A DNA stretch of 64,000 nucleotides from an uncultured Flavobacteriaceae bacterium (GTDB lineage Bacteria > Bacteroidota > Bacteroidia > Flavobacteriales > Flavobacteriaceae), in the NCBI GenBank assembly GCA_947489085.1, contig CANLCJ010000010.1, positions 40,455 through 104,454 of the forward strand, in the 5' to 3' direction. The position numbers and the translations under genes were made by a program. The notes under the pieces are model-generated. The model worked only from the letters and a program-made list of their open reading frames with translations, was not told where the DNA came from and ran no database searches. Below are positions 27,142-36,553 of this stretch, piece by piece. Each line of letters opens with the position of its first letter. Positions within the stretch are counted from its first letter, which is position 1.

Positions 27142-27173
27142 TTGTGACATAAAATGTAAAATAGCTATATTCG
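27142..27173 (+). promoter_or_regulatory. Candidate promoter of the DUF389 gene
   Basis: TTG at 27142-27144 and TATATTCG at 27166-27173 are separated by 21 bases. This is the spacing of Bacteroidota -33/-7 elements, although the -7 box deviates from TAnnTTTG at one position. The box ends 23 bases before the ATG at 27197. Confidence 0.4.
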
Positions 27174-27196
27174 TGCAATAAGCTAATGCAATACTT

Positions 27197-28678
27197 ATGG
27201 AAGAAAGTAAATTTAATTTCTCAGAAGAAAAAGAAAAGAGAGAAAGTCTAGAAAAAGATAAAAACGTTGAGCAAACTAAAGCGGAAGTTAGAAAAGGAGC
27301 TCGAGGTTTATTCTCTAGCATTACCAAATTTTTAACCGAATTATTAGACTTTAGGGAAGATACAGATAGAGACGCCACGATACATGCCATAAAATCAGAC
27401 ATACCCTTTAAAGGTGCTACCGCATGGATATTGGTGTGTTCTATATTTGTGGCTTCTATAGGGCTTAATGCAAACTCTACAGCTGTTGTAATAGGTGCCA
27501 TGTTAATTTCTCCTCTAATGGGACCAATTTTAGGAGTAGGTTTATCTATAGCGATTAACGATGTAGATACATTAAAACGCTCATTAATAAACCTCGCAAC
27601 CATGATTGTGTTGAGTTTGTTAACTGCATTTTTATTTTTTAGATTTTTCCCTTTAAGTGAAGATACTAGCGAGCTTCTAGGTCGTGTTAAACCAGATATT
27701 AGAGATGTGCTAATAGCCTTTTTTGGAGGGCTGGCACTTATAATTGCGCGGACAAAAAAAGGAACAATAGCCTCTGTAATATTTGGTGTGGCTATTGCCA
27801 CGGCTTTAATGCCACCTTTATGTACAGCAGGTTATGGACTTGCTAAGGCTAATTTCGTGTATTTTGGACAGGCCATGTACCTCTTTACCATAAACACTAT
27901 TTTTATAGCATTAGCTACGTTTTTGGTACTTAAATTGTTAAGATTTCCAATGCTAAAATATGCCAATTCTAAAAGACGACGATTTATCTCTAGAATAGCA
28001 ACCTTATTAGCAATAGTAGTAATGATTCCTGCAAGTTTTACGTTTGTAGACGTCTATAAAGAAAGTAATTTTAAAAGAGATGCAGATCTATTTATAAAAA
28101 ACGAACTTAGTGCATTGCCACACTCAGATTATATTAAAAATAACTCGTCTTATAAATATGGTGGCGATAACGATAATATGATTCTTTTAAACTCTTTTGG
28201 TTTAGATGAAATACCAGAAACTACAATAGCCATATTACGCAAAAACCTATCCGACTATCCAGCTTTAGCAGGATGCACAGAGCTTATTTTTAACCAAAGT
28301 AGGAGTAAAGGTATAGACAACTTTAGGTATATGAGAGAGTTAAGAACAAGAGATTCTTTAGATATATTATCTCAAACCGAAAAAATAGCATATTTAGAGC
28401 GTAAAGTACAGCAGTTGTCTAAATATGAGAAAAATACTTTTGCTTTCGATGCGCTTAGCAAAGAGCTAAAAATAAACTACGATGCAATAGCAGAAATCTC
28501 TTTTGCAAACGTAATACATTCAAATTTTTCTAAAACAGATACACTTCCAGTTTTTCAAGTTAAATGGGTAGATTCTATTTCAAACGAAAACTCTCGAGCT
28601 AAAGATAAAACCAAGTTAGAAAAATGGTTAAAGTATAAATTGAAGTTAGATACCTTGGTCGTTAAGCGTATTAACTAA
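27197..28678 (+). CDS. DUF389 family integral membrane protein
   Basis: The 493-residue protein has a charged N-terminus (1-75), then six to eight membrane helices (about 75-290). Among them is the DUF389 signature NSTAVVIGAMLISPLMGPILGVG, and a second conserved stretch follows (GVAIATALMPPLCTAGYGLA). The C-terminal ~190 residues are soluble and include coiled-coil-like sequence. The biochemical role of DUF389 is not established; a transport function has been suggested from topology. It is a single gene, convergent with the MlaF-type gene. A 230-residue frame antisense to it (27109-27801) is a shadow. Confidence 0.87.
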   Translation: MEESKFNFSEEKEKRESLEKDKNVEQTKAEVRKGARGLFSSITKFLTELLDFREDTDRDATIHAIKSDIPFKGATAWILVCSIFVASIGLNANSTAVVIGAMLISPLMGPILGVGLSIAINDVDTLKRSLINLATMIVLSLLTAFLFFRFFPLSEDTSELLGRVKPDIRDVLIAFFGGLALIIARTKKGTIASVIFGVAIATALMPPLCTAGYGLAKANFVYFGQAMYLFTINTIFIALATFLVLKLLRFPMLKYANSKRRRFISRIATLLAIVVMIPASFTFVDVYKESNFKRDADLFIKNELSALPHSDYIKNNSSYKYGGDNDNMILLNSFGLDEIPETTIAILRKNLSDYPALAGCTELIFNQSRSKGIDNFRYMRELRTRDSLDILSQTEKIAYLERKVQQLSKYEKNTFAFDALSKELKINYDAIAEISFANVIHSNFSKTDTLPVFQVKWVDSISNENSRAKDKTKLEKWLKYKLKLDTLVVKRIN

Positions 28679-28704
28679 AAATAAAAATAGCGTAGAAGAG
28701 AATT

Positions 28705-29472
28705 TTATTCGTTCTCTTCTATGTACATTTTGCGTACTTTTTTAAATAAATTAGAGGAATATACAAAATCAGTAACCGCTTCGTTTTCAGTTTTAAAAAT
28801 AGTTTCATTAGAGCCTTCCCAAGCTTTTAAACCATTTTTTAGGAAAATAATCTTTTCTCCTATTTCCATAACAGAATTCATATCATGAGAATTAATTACG
28901 GTGGTAATTTGGTATTCATCTGTAATTTCCTGAATCAAATTATCAATAACAATAGAGGTTTTAGGGTCTAATCCAGAATTAGGCTCATCACAAAATAAAT
29001 ATTTAGGATTGTTAACAATAGCACGAGCTATGGCAACACGCTTTTGCATACCACCAGAAGCCTCGCTAGGCATTTTATTGTGAGCGTTTGGTAAATTTAC
29101 GCGATTAAGTACCACATCCACACGATCTCGCATTTCACTCTTACTTTGTTTTGTAAACATTCTAAGCGGAAACATAACATTTTCCTCAATAGTCATAGAA
29201 TCGAAAAGGGCACTTCCTTGAAATACCATCCCAATTTCGGCTCTAATATCGCGTTTTTCACTTTCAGATAGCTTAGCCAAAACCTTTCCATCGTAAGCAA
29301 TAGAACCTTCTTGGTAATTAAACAAGCCAAGTAAACATTTTAAAAACACAGTTTTACCAGATCCACTCTGCCCAATAATTAAATTGGTTTTGCCTTTTTC
29401 AAAATTTGTACTAATGCCTTTAAGAACCTTAGTGTCTCCAAAAGATTTATGTAAATTATCAACAACTATCAT
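28705..29472 (-). CDS. mlaF: MlaF-type ABC transporter ATP-binding protein
   Basis: A 255-residue ABC ATPase with Walker A GQSGSGKT (34-41), a signature region SEASGGMQKRVAIARA (Gly-Gly-Met-Gln form typical of MlaF), Walker B YLFCDEP and H-loop NSHD. MlaF drives phospholipid movement between the membranes together with permease MlaE and an MCE-domain protein. Its ATG overlaps the stop of the mlaE-type gene by one base in TAATG. The MCE-domain gene (mlaD) is not in the window beside them. Confidence 0.88.
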   Translation of the reverse strand: MIVVDNLHKSFGDTKVLKGISTNFEKGKTNLIIGQSGSGKTVFLKCLLGLFNYQEGSIAYDGKVLAKLSESEKRDIRAEIGMVFQGSALFDSMTIEENVMFPLRMFTKQSKSEMRDRVDVVLNRVNLPNAHNKMPSEASGGMQKRVAIARAIVNNPKYLFCDEPNSGLDPKTSIVIDNLIQEITDEYQITTVINSHDMNSVMEIGEKIIFLKNGLKAWEGSNETIFKTENEAVTDFVYSSNLFKKVRKMYIEENE

Positions 29473-30209
29473 TAGCTTAGTAACATTTGAGTTAAGAAAT
29501 AATTTATTACAATAATAACAACACTAGTCCAAACAAAAGAAGTGGTACTTGCCTTTCCTACCTCTAGCGCTCCACCTTTCATATAATACCCATGAAAAGA
29601 AGGTATCGTAGCTAATATAAAGGCAAATACAAGTGTTTTAATAAAAGCATATACTACATGGAAAACAATAAAATCGTCCTGTAAACCATACACGTAAGAT
29701 TCAAAAGTAGTAAAGCCACCATAAACGCAGGCGGCCAGACCGCCAAGAATACCTAAAAACATGGCAATAGAAATAACAAAAGGGTATAAAAGCAGAGCTG
29801 CAAACTTTGGAAATATCAAATAATTTAGAGAATTAATGCCCATTACCTCGAGCGCATCGATTTGCTCTGTAACCCGCATTGTCCCAATACTGGAGGTAAT
29901 AAAAGAACCTACCTTTCCAGCCATAATAATCGACATAAAAGTTGGTGCAAATTCCAAAATAATAGATTGTCTCGTAGCATAGCCAACAAGATAATCTGGA
30001 ATTAAAGGATTATCTATATTAAGTGCTGTTTGTATGGTAATTACGCCACCAACAAAAAATGATATAAAAGCAGCAATTCCTAAGGAGCCAATGATTAAAT
30101 CGTCTATATCTTTTAATATGAGTTGTTTCATAACAGACCACTTAGTGGGTTTGCGAAACATTTCAATCGTCATTAAAAAATACGAGCCTATATTGTGTAG
30201 GTAAGTCAT
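29472..30209 (-). CDS. mlaE: MlaE-type ABC transporter permease
   Basis: The 245-residue membrane protein starts MTYLHNIGSYFLM and has about five to six hydrophobic segments with conserved MlaE stretches (FFVGGVITIQTALN, FAPTFMSIIMAGKVGSFITSSIGTMRVTEQIDALEVMGIN). It partners the ATPase coded next to it in an intermembrane phospholipid transporter. The frame is open to 30350, but 245 residues from 30209 is the usual family size and the extra 47 residues look unrelated, so I place the start at 30209. Confidence 0.88.
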   Translation of the reverse strand: MTYLHNIGSYFLMTIEMFRKPTKWSVMKQLILKDIDDLIIGSLGIAAFISFFVGGVITIQTALNIDNPLIPDYLVGYATRQSIILEFAPTFMSIIMAGKVGSFITSSIGTMRVTEQIDALEVMGINSLNYLIFPKFAALLLYPFVISIAMFLGILGGLAACVYGGFTTFESYVYGLQDDFIVFHVVYAFIKTLVFAFILATIPSFHGYYMKGGALEVGKASTTSFVWTSVVIIVINYFLTQMLLS

Positions 30210-30393
30210 ATGTATATTTATCTCTGCTAAATTAAAAAAAACTGAGACACCACTTTCAAAATATAGTATTAGAATTAAAATTATAACATTTAAAGTAAAA
30301 TTTATTCGAAATAAAAGTAAAAACCAAGTCGTAAACAGCTCGCAGACCAAGCCATTTAATCTAAATTTAAAATGAGATATAGATTAATACCTG

Positions 30394-30401
30394 TATTTTT
30401 G
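30394..30401 (+). promoter_or_regulatory. Candidate -7 promoter box TATTTTTG
   Basis: TATTTTTG matches TAnnTTTG and lies 71 bases upstream of the phosphatase start at 30473, in the divergent gap with mlaE. It probably serves the phosphatase-nuclease pair. Confidence 0.35.
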
Positions 30402-30472
30402 AATTTTAATAATACTAGCTTTTAGGTTAAAGCTTAAAACAACACTTTAGTTTACCATAAAATAGTCTGGCC

Positions 30473-32125
30473 ATGTATCTTAATTTTTTCAGTAAAACTA
30501 AATTAATAACGCATATACTGTGCGCAATGTTTGTAACATTGTACAGTTTTGGTCAAAACACAAGACCTAAATTAGTAGTAGGTATAGTTGTAGACCAAAT
30601 GCGATACGATTACCTCACGCGCTTTTTCGATACCTATGGAGAGGGCGGATTTAAACGTTTAATAAACGAAGGGTACAACTGCAAAAACAATCACTTTAAT
30701 TATTTGCCAACGTATACAGGGCCTGGACATGCATCTATATATACAGGCACAACGCCTAAATATCATGGCATAATTAGCAATAACTGGTACGATAAAATTT
30801 CAAAAACTACAGTCTACTGTGCAAGTGACACAACTGTTACAGCGGTAGGAACAACAGCTTTAGCAGAGCGTATGTCTCCTAGACGTATGCTTACCACTAC
30901 GTTTGCAGATCAAAATAGATTATTTACACAATTTAGGGGGAAAAGCATAGGAATTTCTATAAAGGATAGGGGTGCGATTTTACCCGCAGGGCATTCAGCA
31001 AATGCCGCATATTGGTTTATAGGAAAACAAGAAGGTAATTTTGTAACTAGTTCTTACTACATGAAAACCTTACCAAAGTGGGTAAGCGCATTCAATACTT
31101 CTAGAAAAGTAGACGACTACCTTAAAACATGGAACACATTATACGATATTGATACTTATACTGAAAGTGGAGCAGACAACACAAACTTTGAGCATGGTTA
31201 CATAGGAAAGGCTAAAGCAATATTTCCTTATAATTTAAAGCGTTTAGCTAAAGACAATGGAGGTTACGATATTCTTAAAGTAAGTCCTTTTGGTAATAGC
31301 ATAGTTACAGATTTTACCATTAGAGCAATTGAAGAAGAAGCCTTGGGTAAAGACGACATTACAGATGTGCTAACGGTTAGTTTTTCGAGTACAGATTATG
31401 TTGGACATAATTTTGGGGTAAATTCCAAAGAAATACAAGACACCTACTTACGTTTGGATAAAGATTTGGAACGCCTTTTAAAGGCTTTAGATGCTAAAGT
31501 AGGGAAAAATGAATATACAGTGTTTTTAACTGCCGATCATGGCGCAATACACGTCCCCGCTTATTTGAAAAGGCATAAATTACCAGCAGGGTATTTAGAT
31601 ACAGAAAAGCGAGCAGAAGCCTTCAATACTTTTTTAGCAGACACTTATGGTACAACGGATCTTGTAGAAAACGTAAGTAATAATCAAATTTTTTTAAATA
31701 AGAAAGTAGTAAAAACACTGGGTTTGAATTTAGAGGATGTACAGAAAGAAATTTTAAATGAGCAGCTAGAATACGAACACGTTTCTAAGGTGTACACAGC
31801 TACAACTTTGGCATCGGCAAGCTTTACCCAAGGTATAGAAGCGCTTTTGCAAAACGGTTACAACCAAAAACGCTCTGGAGATGTTATTGTTGTTAATACA
31901 CCAGCTTATATTAGCTATCCTGAAAAAGGATCTACGCATGGTAGCGGTCTAAATTACGACACTCATGTGCCTCTATTATTTTACGGGAAAGGTATAGCAA
32001 AAGGCAGTACGTTTAAAAAAACTGAGGTAACAGATATAGCACCTACAGTATCTGCGTTATTAGGTATAAGTTTTCCTAATTTTACTATTGGTGAACCTTT
32101 AGAATTTATGTTTAAAAATGACTAA
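30473..32125 (+). CDS. pafA: PafA-type alkaline phosphatase (alkaline phosphatase/phosphodiesterase superfamily)
   Basis: The 550-residue exported protein has a signal peptide (to about SFGQ, residue 28). Catalytic features of the PafA group are VVDQMRYDY with the first metal-binding Asp (41), the nucleophile Thr in PTYTGPGH (79-86), SIKDRGAI with the Lys and Arg that mark PafA rather than PhoA, SFSSTDYVGHNFG, LTADHG, and a C-terminal STHGSGLNYDTHVPLLF. The family hydrolyses phosphomonoesters in the periplasm and is widespread in marine Bacteroidota. The stop overlaps the nuclease start by eight bases. Confidence 0.9.
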   Translation: MYLNFFSKTKLITHILCAMFVTLYSFGQNTRPKLVVGIVVDQMRYDYLTRFFDTYGEGGFKRLINEGYNCKNNHFNYLPTYTGPGHASIYTGTTPKYHGIISNNWYDKISKTTVYCASDTTVTAVGTTALAERMSPRRMLTTTFADQNRLFTQFRGKSIGISIKDRGAILPAGHSANAAYWFIGKQEGNFVTSSYYMKTLPKWVSAFNTSRKVDDYLKTWNTLYDIDTYTESGADNTNFEHGYIGKAKAIFPYNLKRLAKDNGGYDILKVSPFGNSIVTDFTIRAIEEEALGKDDITDVLTVSFSSTDYVGHNFGVNSKEIQDTYLRLDKDLERLLKALDAKVGKNEYTVFLTADHGAIHVPAYLKRHKLPAGYLDTEKRAEAFNTFLADTYGTTDLVENVSNNQIFLNKKVVKTLGLNLEDVQKEILNEQLEYEHVSKVYTATTLASASFTQGIEALLQNGYNQKRSGDVIVVNTPAYISYPEKGSTHGSGLNYDTHVPLLFYGKGIAKGSTFKKTEVTDIAPTVSALLGISFPNFTIGEPLEFMFKND

Positions 32126-32924
32126 GCAACGCATATTATCGGTAATTGCAGTTATAATACTACTGGGCGTTTATGCTGTAGATTACTTTTTAACTGAAGA
32201 TGCCCAAAAGGAAATAATAGATAAGGGTGTAGAGGAAAAGGCGGCAACAAATACGTTTTTTTTGCCCACAAGCACAACAGGACAAGTTGTACACCATAAT
32301 GGTTACTCTTTATCGTATAACGAAACCTACGAACAAGCAGAATGGGTTGCTTACGAGTTAAAGAAAACGCATTTATCTAAAACACATTACAAACGGCCTT
32401 ATTTCGAAATTGACAGAGCTGTAAAAACAGGGGCTGCAAATTGGCGTAATTATAAAAATTCTGGATACGATAGAGGGCACTTATGCCCAGCAGCAGACAG
32501 ACGTTACAGTAAAGCAGCACATGATGAAACTTTTTTAACAAGCAACATCTCTCCTCAAGAACATCAATTTAATTCTGGTATTTGGAATGTTTTAGAACAA
32601 AAAGTTAGATACTGGGCTCGCAAATATAACGGCGTATTTGTTGTTACTGGAGGTGTTTTAAAAGGCGAAATGAAAGTTATAGGTACAGAGCATGTTGCTG
32701 TACCAAAACAGTTTTATAAGGTTTTAATAGACATGAATTCTGGTAGGCCAAAAATGATAGGTTTTTTGGTTCCTCATAAAAACTTTAGAGTGCCTTTAAA
32801 GCGTTTGGTTGTTTCTGTAGACACTATAGAGCAGTTAACAGGAATAGATTTTTTTCCAAAATTGGAAGACAAACTTGAGCGAAGGTTAGAAGCATCTTCT
32901 AATTACAAGGATTGGGGCCTTTAG
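32118..32924 (+). CDS. DNA/RNA non-specific endonuclease, membrane-anchored
   Basis: The 268-residue protein starts with one hydrophobic segment (about 5-24) that serves as signal or anchor. It then has the beta-beta-alpha-metal nuclease motif DRGHLCPAADRR (118-129), with catalytic His121, and the metal-binding SNISPQEHQFNSGIWN (142-157). NucA/EndoG-type enzymes cut DNA and RNA without sequence preference. It overlaps the phosphatase gene by eight bases, so the two are coupled. An attractive inference is joint phosphate scavenging from extracellular nucleic acids. Confidence 0.9.
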   Translation: MTKQRILSVIAVIILLGVYAVDYFLTEDAQKEIIDKGVEEKAATNTFFLPTSTTGQVVHHNGYSLSYNETYEQAEWVAYELKKTHLSKTHYKRPYFEIDRAVKTGAANWRNYKNSGYDRGHLCPAADRRYSKAAHDETFLTSNISPQEHQFNSGIWNVLEQKVRYWARKYNGVFVVTGGVLKGEMKVIGTEHVAVPKQFYKVLIDMNSGRPKMIGFLVPHKNFRVPLKRLVVSVDTIEQLTGIDFFPKLEDKLERRLEASSNYKDWGL

Positions 32925-32935
32925 GGTGTATGGGT

Positions 32936-33790
32936 TTAGTCTGCTATTTTTATAACATCCCAATCTTGCTTTTCAAAAAATAGAATCATACCAATAAAAC
33001 CACCACTACCATTAAGTAGCATTTGTATAGCTTGTTTTGCCATTAGAACTAAGGTGTCTTCGGCAGAATTGCTTTGCAGTATAGCTCTAGCCAATCTGTA
33101 ATCGAAAAACGTTTTGTAGCGCATAACTTTTAGTTCTTTTCGATTAAGGCCATATACGTTATGGGCTTCGTCTACATATTTTTTTAGGCTTCGTTTTTTT
33201 GGCACAATCTCCACCTCTCTGGAGATATCGTCGAATTTATATGAAAAATATAAGGCAGGATCTTCGTAATAAGGATTGATACAATAAGGGCGTTCTTTAA
33301 AGTAATCTTTGTAGAATAAATCGTAAGAATAACCAGAATCTATGTCGATAGGGTTGGGTGTAATTTTACCAGCTAAAGTTTTAAGCTTAGCACTGGTATA
33401 ATTTTTCGAAATTTTAGGAGGTGTAAGCGCTTTATATTTTACAGGAAATTTATCTTTTTTAAATTTCTGATTGCAAAGCTGGCAGGATGGCAAATAATTA
33501 TCATAACTGTAAGCCAACCACCAGTAAATTTTTTTAGGGCGGTAATGTTCCACATCTCCATAAGCAACAGCGTTAAACCGTACCTCACAGTACGCGCACC
33601 TTCCATTGGTTTCTCTAATTAATTGGGGTTTCGCTTCTTTCCATCTATGAGATGCAAAACTGTGTTTTTCTAATTGCTTTTTTTGCCTTAAAATTTCGTT
33701 TTTTAAAAGCTCTAACTCCCATTCTAATCTTTTACCATCATGAAAGTTTAAAGGGAATGTATGGTCTGTAATGCGTTCGAGTTTTACCAT
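32936..33790 (-). CDS. ptuB: Septu-like HNH endonuclease (PtuB-type)
   Basis: The 284-residue protein carries an HNH core with two zinc-type Cys pairs: CAYC (65-68), the catalytic region DVEHYRPK (79-86), and CQLCNQKFKKDKFP (103-116). This arrangement matches PtuB and the TIGR02646-like HNH proteins that accompany an ATPase in Septu and some retron systems. It is encoded 11 bases behind the AAA ATPase gene. In Septu, PtuA and PtuB form a complex that degrades nucleic acid on phage infection. No reverse transcriptase gene was found, so a retron is unlikely. The symbol reflects the system type. Confidence 0.8.
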   Translation of the reverse strand: MVKLERITDHTFPLNFHDGKRLEWELELLKNEILRQKKQLEKHSFASHRWKEAKPQLIRETNGRCAYCEVRFNAVAYGDVEHYRPKKIYWWLAYSYDNYLPSCQLCNQKFKKDKFPVKYKALTPPKISKNYTSAKLKTLAGKITPNPIDIDSGYSYDLFYKDYFKERPYCINPYYEDPALYFSYKFDDISREVEIVPKKRSLKKYVDEAHNVYGLNRKELKVMRYKTFFDYRLARAILQSNSAEDTLVLMAKQAIQMLLNGSGGFIGMILFFEKQDWDVIKIAD

Positions 33791-33801
33791 AATAGTTTGC
33801 T

Positions 33802-35058
33802 CTATAGCATGTTTTTAATTTTCGACATCAAATTTTGGTAGTCTTCAGAAAACAATTGTTGTTTCTTATTTTCAGTCAAATTTGTAGGAAGCTCGCTTAA
33901 TTTCTTAACTACAGTTTCGTACTCTTCGCTTTGAGTTTTATTGTCTTGCTTTAGAGATTCATACTTTGTTTTTAGATTTTCTACATAAACAGATTCATCG
34001 GTTTTTAATCCAAAAATATCGGACATAACTATTTGATTGATGAGCAATTTGCCAGGATTGCCTTCAAAATTATATAAATTTAAGTTTTCTGTCTTTTTAT
34101 TTTCTGTATTCTGCATTATTGTATAAAGCTCTCCTTCGTCGCATTGTTGCGCTACAAATGGGGAATGGGTTGTGGATACAATTTGGGCGTTTTTAAATAA
34201 GTTAGATAAAGTAACCATTATTTTTCTTTGCCAGCTTGGGTGTAAATGCAAGCCAACTTCATCAATTAAAAGTAAAAAACTAGCATCTAAGGGGTTGTTG
34301 TAATCTTTGTAATTTTGAATGATGCGGTATAATAAGTCCCCAAACCAATTGGCTGTAATTTTATAACCGTCGCTTAAGCTTTCATAATCAATTTCACCTT
34401 CTGGTGTCGAAAAATATATTTTTCTCTCAGATTTATCAATTCTATTAAATTCGATATTAGGGAGAAGCTTATTAAGAGAATCGGAGATTAAACCGATTGA
34501 GCTTTCACCCTCGAAGTAAGCCGTTTCCATTAACCAAGATTCTAAAGGAAACAAATAAGCATCGCTACTAAATAAGGTGGCCACATTTTCGGAGCGGTTT
34601 GAGTCGTAATTACTGGATTTCCTTCTAAATAAATTTTCTCCGGTTCTTCTACTCACGCCATAAGCTACAGTAAAATAATTGTTTTTCGAATCTTTTAATA
34701 ATTTATCTACGCTAAGTAAGCTTTTTTCATTTCTGGTTATAATGTTTGTTAAAGAGTCTGTGTTCGATATTTTTATCTCCACATCCTTTTTCTTATTGTC
34801 GATTGTTCGAAGTGTGGCAGATATTGAGCCGCTTTTTCTGCCTTTTTTAACCCACTGTTTTGGGTTGCCAATCAATTCTCCTAAAGAAGAACCTCCAGAG
34901 GTAATTAGAGCTATAGCCCTTAGTACAGTGCTTTTTCCTGTGCCATTAATACCCAATAATACACTTTTGTGTCTTATCTCTCCATCCTCATCTTTAAAAT
35001 CGATTTCTAAAGATTCAAAACACTTGATATTTTTAAGAGTGATTCTTTCTAAAAACAT
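33802..35058 (-). CDS. ptuA: Septu-like AAA/ABC-type ATPase (PtuA-type)
   Basis: A 418-residue ATPase of the SMC/ABC-like AAA_15/AAA_21 group with Walker A GINGTGKST (36-44), an ABC-like signature YESLSDGYK, Walker B LLLIDEVGLHLHP (about residue 265) and STTHSPFVAQQ as the H-loop. The C-terminal ~70 residues are charged and coiled-coil-like. In Septu this protein is the ATP-binding partner of PtuB, and the partner follows in the same direction. Other OLD-like ATPase/nuclease pairs are the main alternative, but no TOPRIM domain is seen here. Confidence 0.8.
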   Translation of the reverse strand: MFLERITLKNIKCFESLEIDFKDEDGEIRHKSVLLGINGTGKSTVLRAIALITSGGSSLGELIGNPKQWVKKGRKSGSISATLRTIDNKKKDVEIKISNTDSLTNIITRNEKSLLSVDKLLKDSKNNYFTVAYGVSRRTGENLFRRKSSNYDSNRSENVATLFSSDAYLFPLESWLMETAYFEGESSIGLISDSLNKLLPNIEFNRIDKSERKIYFSTPEGEIDYESLSDGYKITANWFGDLLYRIIQNYKDYNNPLDASFLLLIDEVGLHLHPSWQRKIMVTLSNLFKNAQIVSTTHSPFVAQQCDEGELYTIMQNTENKKTENLNLYNFEGNPGKLLINQIVMSDIFGLKTDESVYVENLKTKYESLKQDNKTQSEEYETVVKKLSELPTNLTENKKQQLFSEDYQNLMSKIKNML

Positions 35059-35175
35059 AATTAGCTGTGTATTAGTTTTTGCAATTTACGAAAAACATAA
35101 AACATCTGCTAAAAGCTGTTAATTCATTTTTAATCAATTAGTTGCAGAAGTTAGATTTAACGTGTTTATGTAAAG

Positions 35176-36027
35176 TTAGCCCGAAAACTTGTTTAAGATA
35201 CCCTTCCAACGTAATTTTCTTATAAAAAGACCTTCCTTTTTAGAAACAAGGTGTGCTTTTTTTGCTTTTAGAGCTTTAAAATAGCCTAACATGTAATCCC
35301 TAAATAAGCGAAAACTACTCTTTTTATAGGCAAGTTTGGCGGCAGAGATTAAAGTAATAAAAAAGCCGTAGCGCATTTTATACATGGCCTCTCCTTGTAA
35401 GTATTTGGAAGCTTTATTATAGCTTATACCCGTGGGTTTAAGGTGTTTTACCTGTAGATTTGTATCGGTTAAAAGCGTCCAATTATAGTATTTCGCTAAA
35501 AGCTCGTCCACTGTGTCCCAGCCCATGGAACGCTTAAGTTTGCCAATCTCTAAAAAGCAAGCTTTTCTGTAGGCTTTTAAAGCACCTCTAATGTGGTCTT
35601 GTCTGGTTAAGTTTTCTAATACCCAATCGTTATTTTTTTTGATATAGCAAAATCCGGCAGCCATGCCAAGTTTTGGTTCGGCATTGAAATGCTTAGAAAG
35701 TGTTTCCAGATAATTATTTGGGAAAATTAAATCGGCATCGAATTTGCAAATTACATCATAATTTTCGTCTAGCGTGCTGTAGCCTTTGTAAAAGGCATTG
35801 ATGATCTTAGAGCCTGGTAAATGGGCATTAGAGGATACATTGGTAACGAGTTTTATAAAAGGATATCTTGCACTATAACCGTTAACAAGTGTCTCTGTGT
35901 TATCTATAGAATTATCGTTAACTACAACAATTTTTTTAGGTAATAAGGTTTGTTGGGTTAAAGACTCTAAAGTAAGACCAATAGAATCTGCTTCGTTGTG
36001 GGCTGGTATAACTATGTAAAAATCCAA
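35176..36027 (-). CDS. Glycosyltransferase family 2
   Basis: The 283-residue protein starts FYIVIPAHNEADSI and has VVNDNSIDNT (35-44) and CKFDADLIFPNNY, the DXD equivalent. The C-terminal part is basic and includes a GWDTVDELLAKYYNW segment typical of GT2 proteins of this operon type. It is the last gene of a three-gene run behind a ketoacyl-synthase-III-like gene and a methyltransferase; three bases separate it from the latter. The product of the operon is unknown; a lipid-linked sugar or a modified lipid is an inference. Confidence 0.85.
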   Translation of the reverse strand: MDFYIVIPAHNEADSIGLTLESLTQQTLLPKKIVVVNDNSIDNTETLVNGYSARYPFIKLVTNVSSNAHLPGSKIINAFYKGYSTLDENYDVICKFDADLIFPNNYLETLSKHFNAEPKLGMAAGFCYIKKNNDWVLENLTRQDHIRGALKAYRKACFLEIGKLKRSMGWDTVDELLAKYYNWTLLTDTNLQVKHLKPTGISYNKASKYLQGEAMYKMRYGFFITLISAAKLAYKKSSFRLFRDYMLGYFKALKAKKAHLVSKKEGLFIRKLRWKGILNKFSG

Positions 36028-36030
36028 AAG

Positions 36031-36552
36031 TTAAATTCTTTCAGCGTAAATAATATAATATCTCGGTGTAAACCATCTTAAAATGGGACGAATGCCTATT
36101 TTTTTGGTAGGATTTGTCCATTTTGCTCTGGTTTTTATTTCCCATCCTGCTTTTTCCAACAGCCAGTCGAACTGCCAATCTTCAAATTCGTGATAATGTC
36201 TGTCTAGCATATCTGTACTGCTTCTATAAGCTGGGGAAAACCATAATTTTAAAGGCACACTTGCTACCAATTTATCAGCTTTAATTGCTTTTAAAACTGT
36301 AAAAGGCGATAACAGGTGCTCAAAAATTTCGAAAGCAGTAACAACCTCCGCGTTAGATTGTTCTATAGTACTGGTGTCGGCATCGAGGTCTTCACCTTTC
36401 GTGTTTGAAACGGTATAGCCTTGTTGTTGCATAATTTTAGAAAACAGATTTACAACACCTAAATCTAAAATAGTTTGTGTTTTAGAAACATGGTCTTGTA
36501 AAAAGCTTAAAGTATGCTTAAAGCGTTTGTTGGGAAATGTGTTCTCGTACAT
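36031..36552 (-). CDS. SAM-dependent methyltransferase-like protein
   Basis: A 173-residue protein with methyltransferase folding cues: TILDLGVVNLFSKIM in place of motif I (an Asn/Leu variant of the glycine loop), then GEDLDAD and VVTAFEIFEHLLSPF resembling the EVxEHL motif. The glycine-rich loop is degenerate, so activity is uncertain. I start it at 36552, one base after the stop of the ketoacyl-synthase gene; the frame is open to 36618, but that part lies inside the upstream gene. Confidence 0.72.
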   Translation of the reverse strand: MYENTFPNKRFKHTLSFLQDHVSKTQTILDLGVVNLFSKIMQQQGYTVSNTKGEDLDADTSTIEQSNAEVVTAFEIFEHLLSPFTVLKAIKADKLVASVPLKLWFSPAYRSSTDMLDRHYHEFEDWQFDWLLEKAGWEIKTRAKWTNPTKKIGIRPILRWFTPRYYIIYAERI

Positions 36553-36553
36553 G

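Noticed and set aside
27109..27801. 230-residue open frame antisense to the DUF389 gene
   Set aside because: The plus-strand frame has clear DUF389 membrane motifs; the antisense product has no domain and odd composition, so it is a shadow frame.
32936..35058. Retron defence system
   Set aside because: The ATPase and HNH pair also occurs in retrons, but there is no reverse transcriptase gene or msr/msd-like region beside it.
34679..35122. 147-residue frame antisense to the Septu-like ATPase
   Set aside because: It mirrors the Walker A region of the real gene and shows no protein features of its own.
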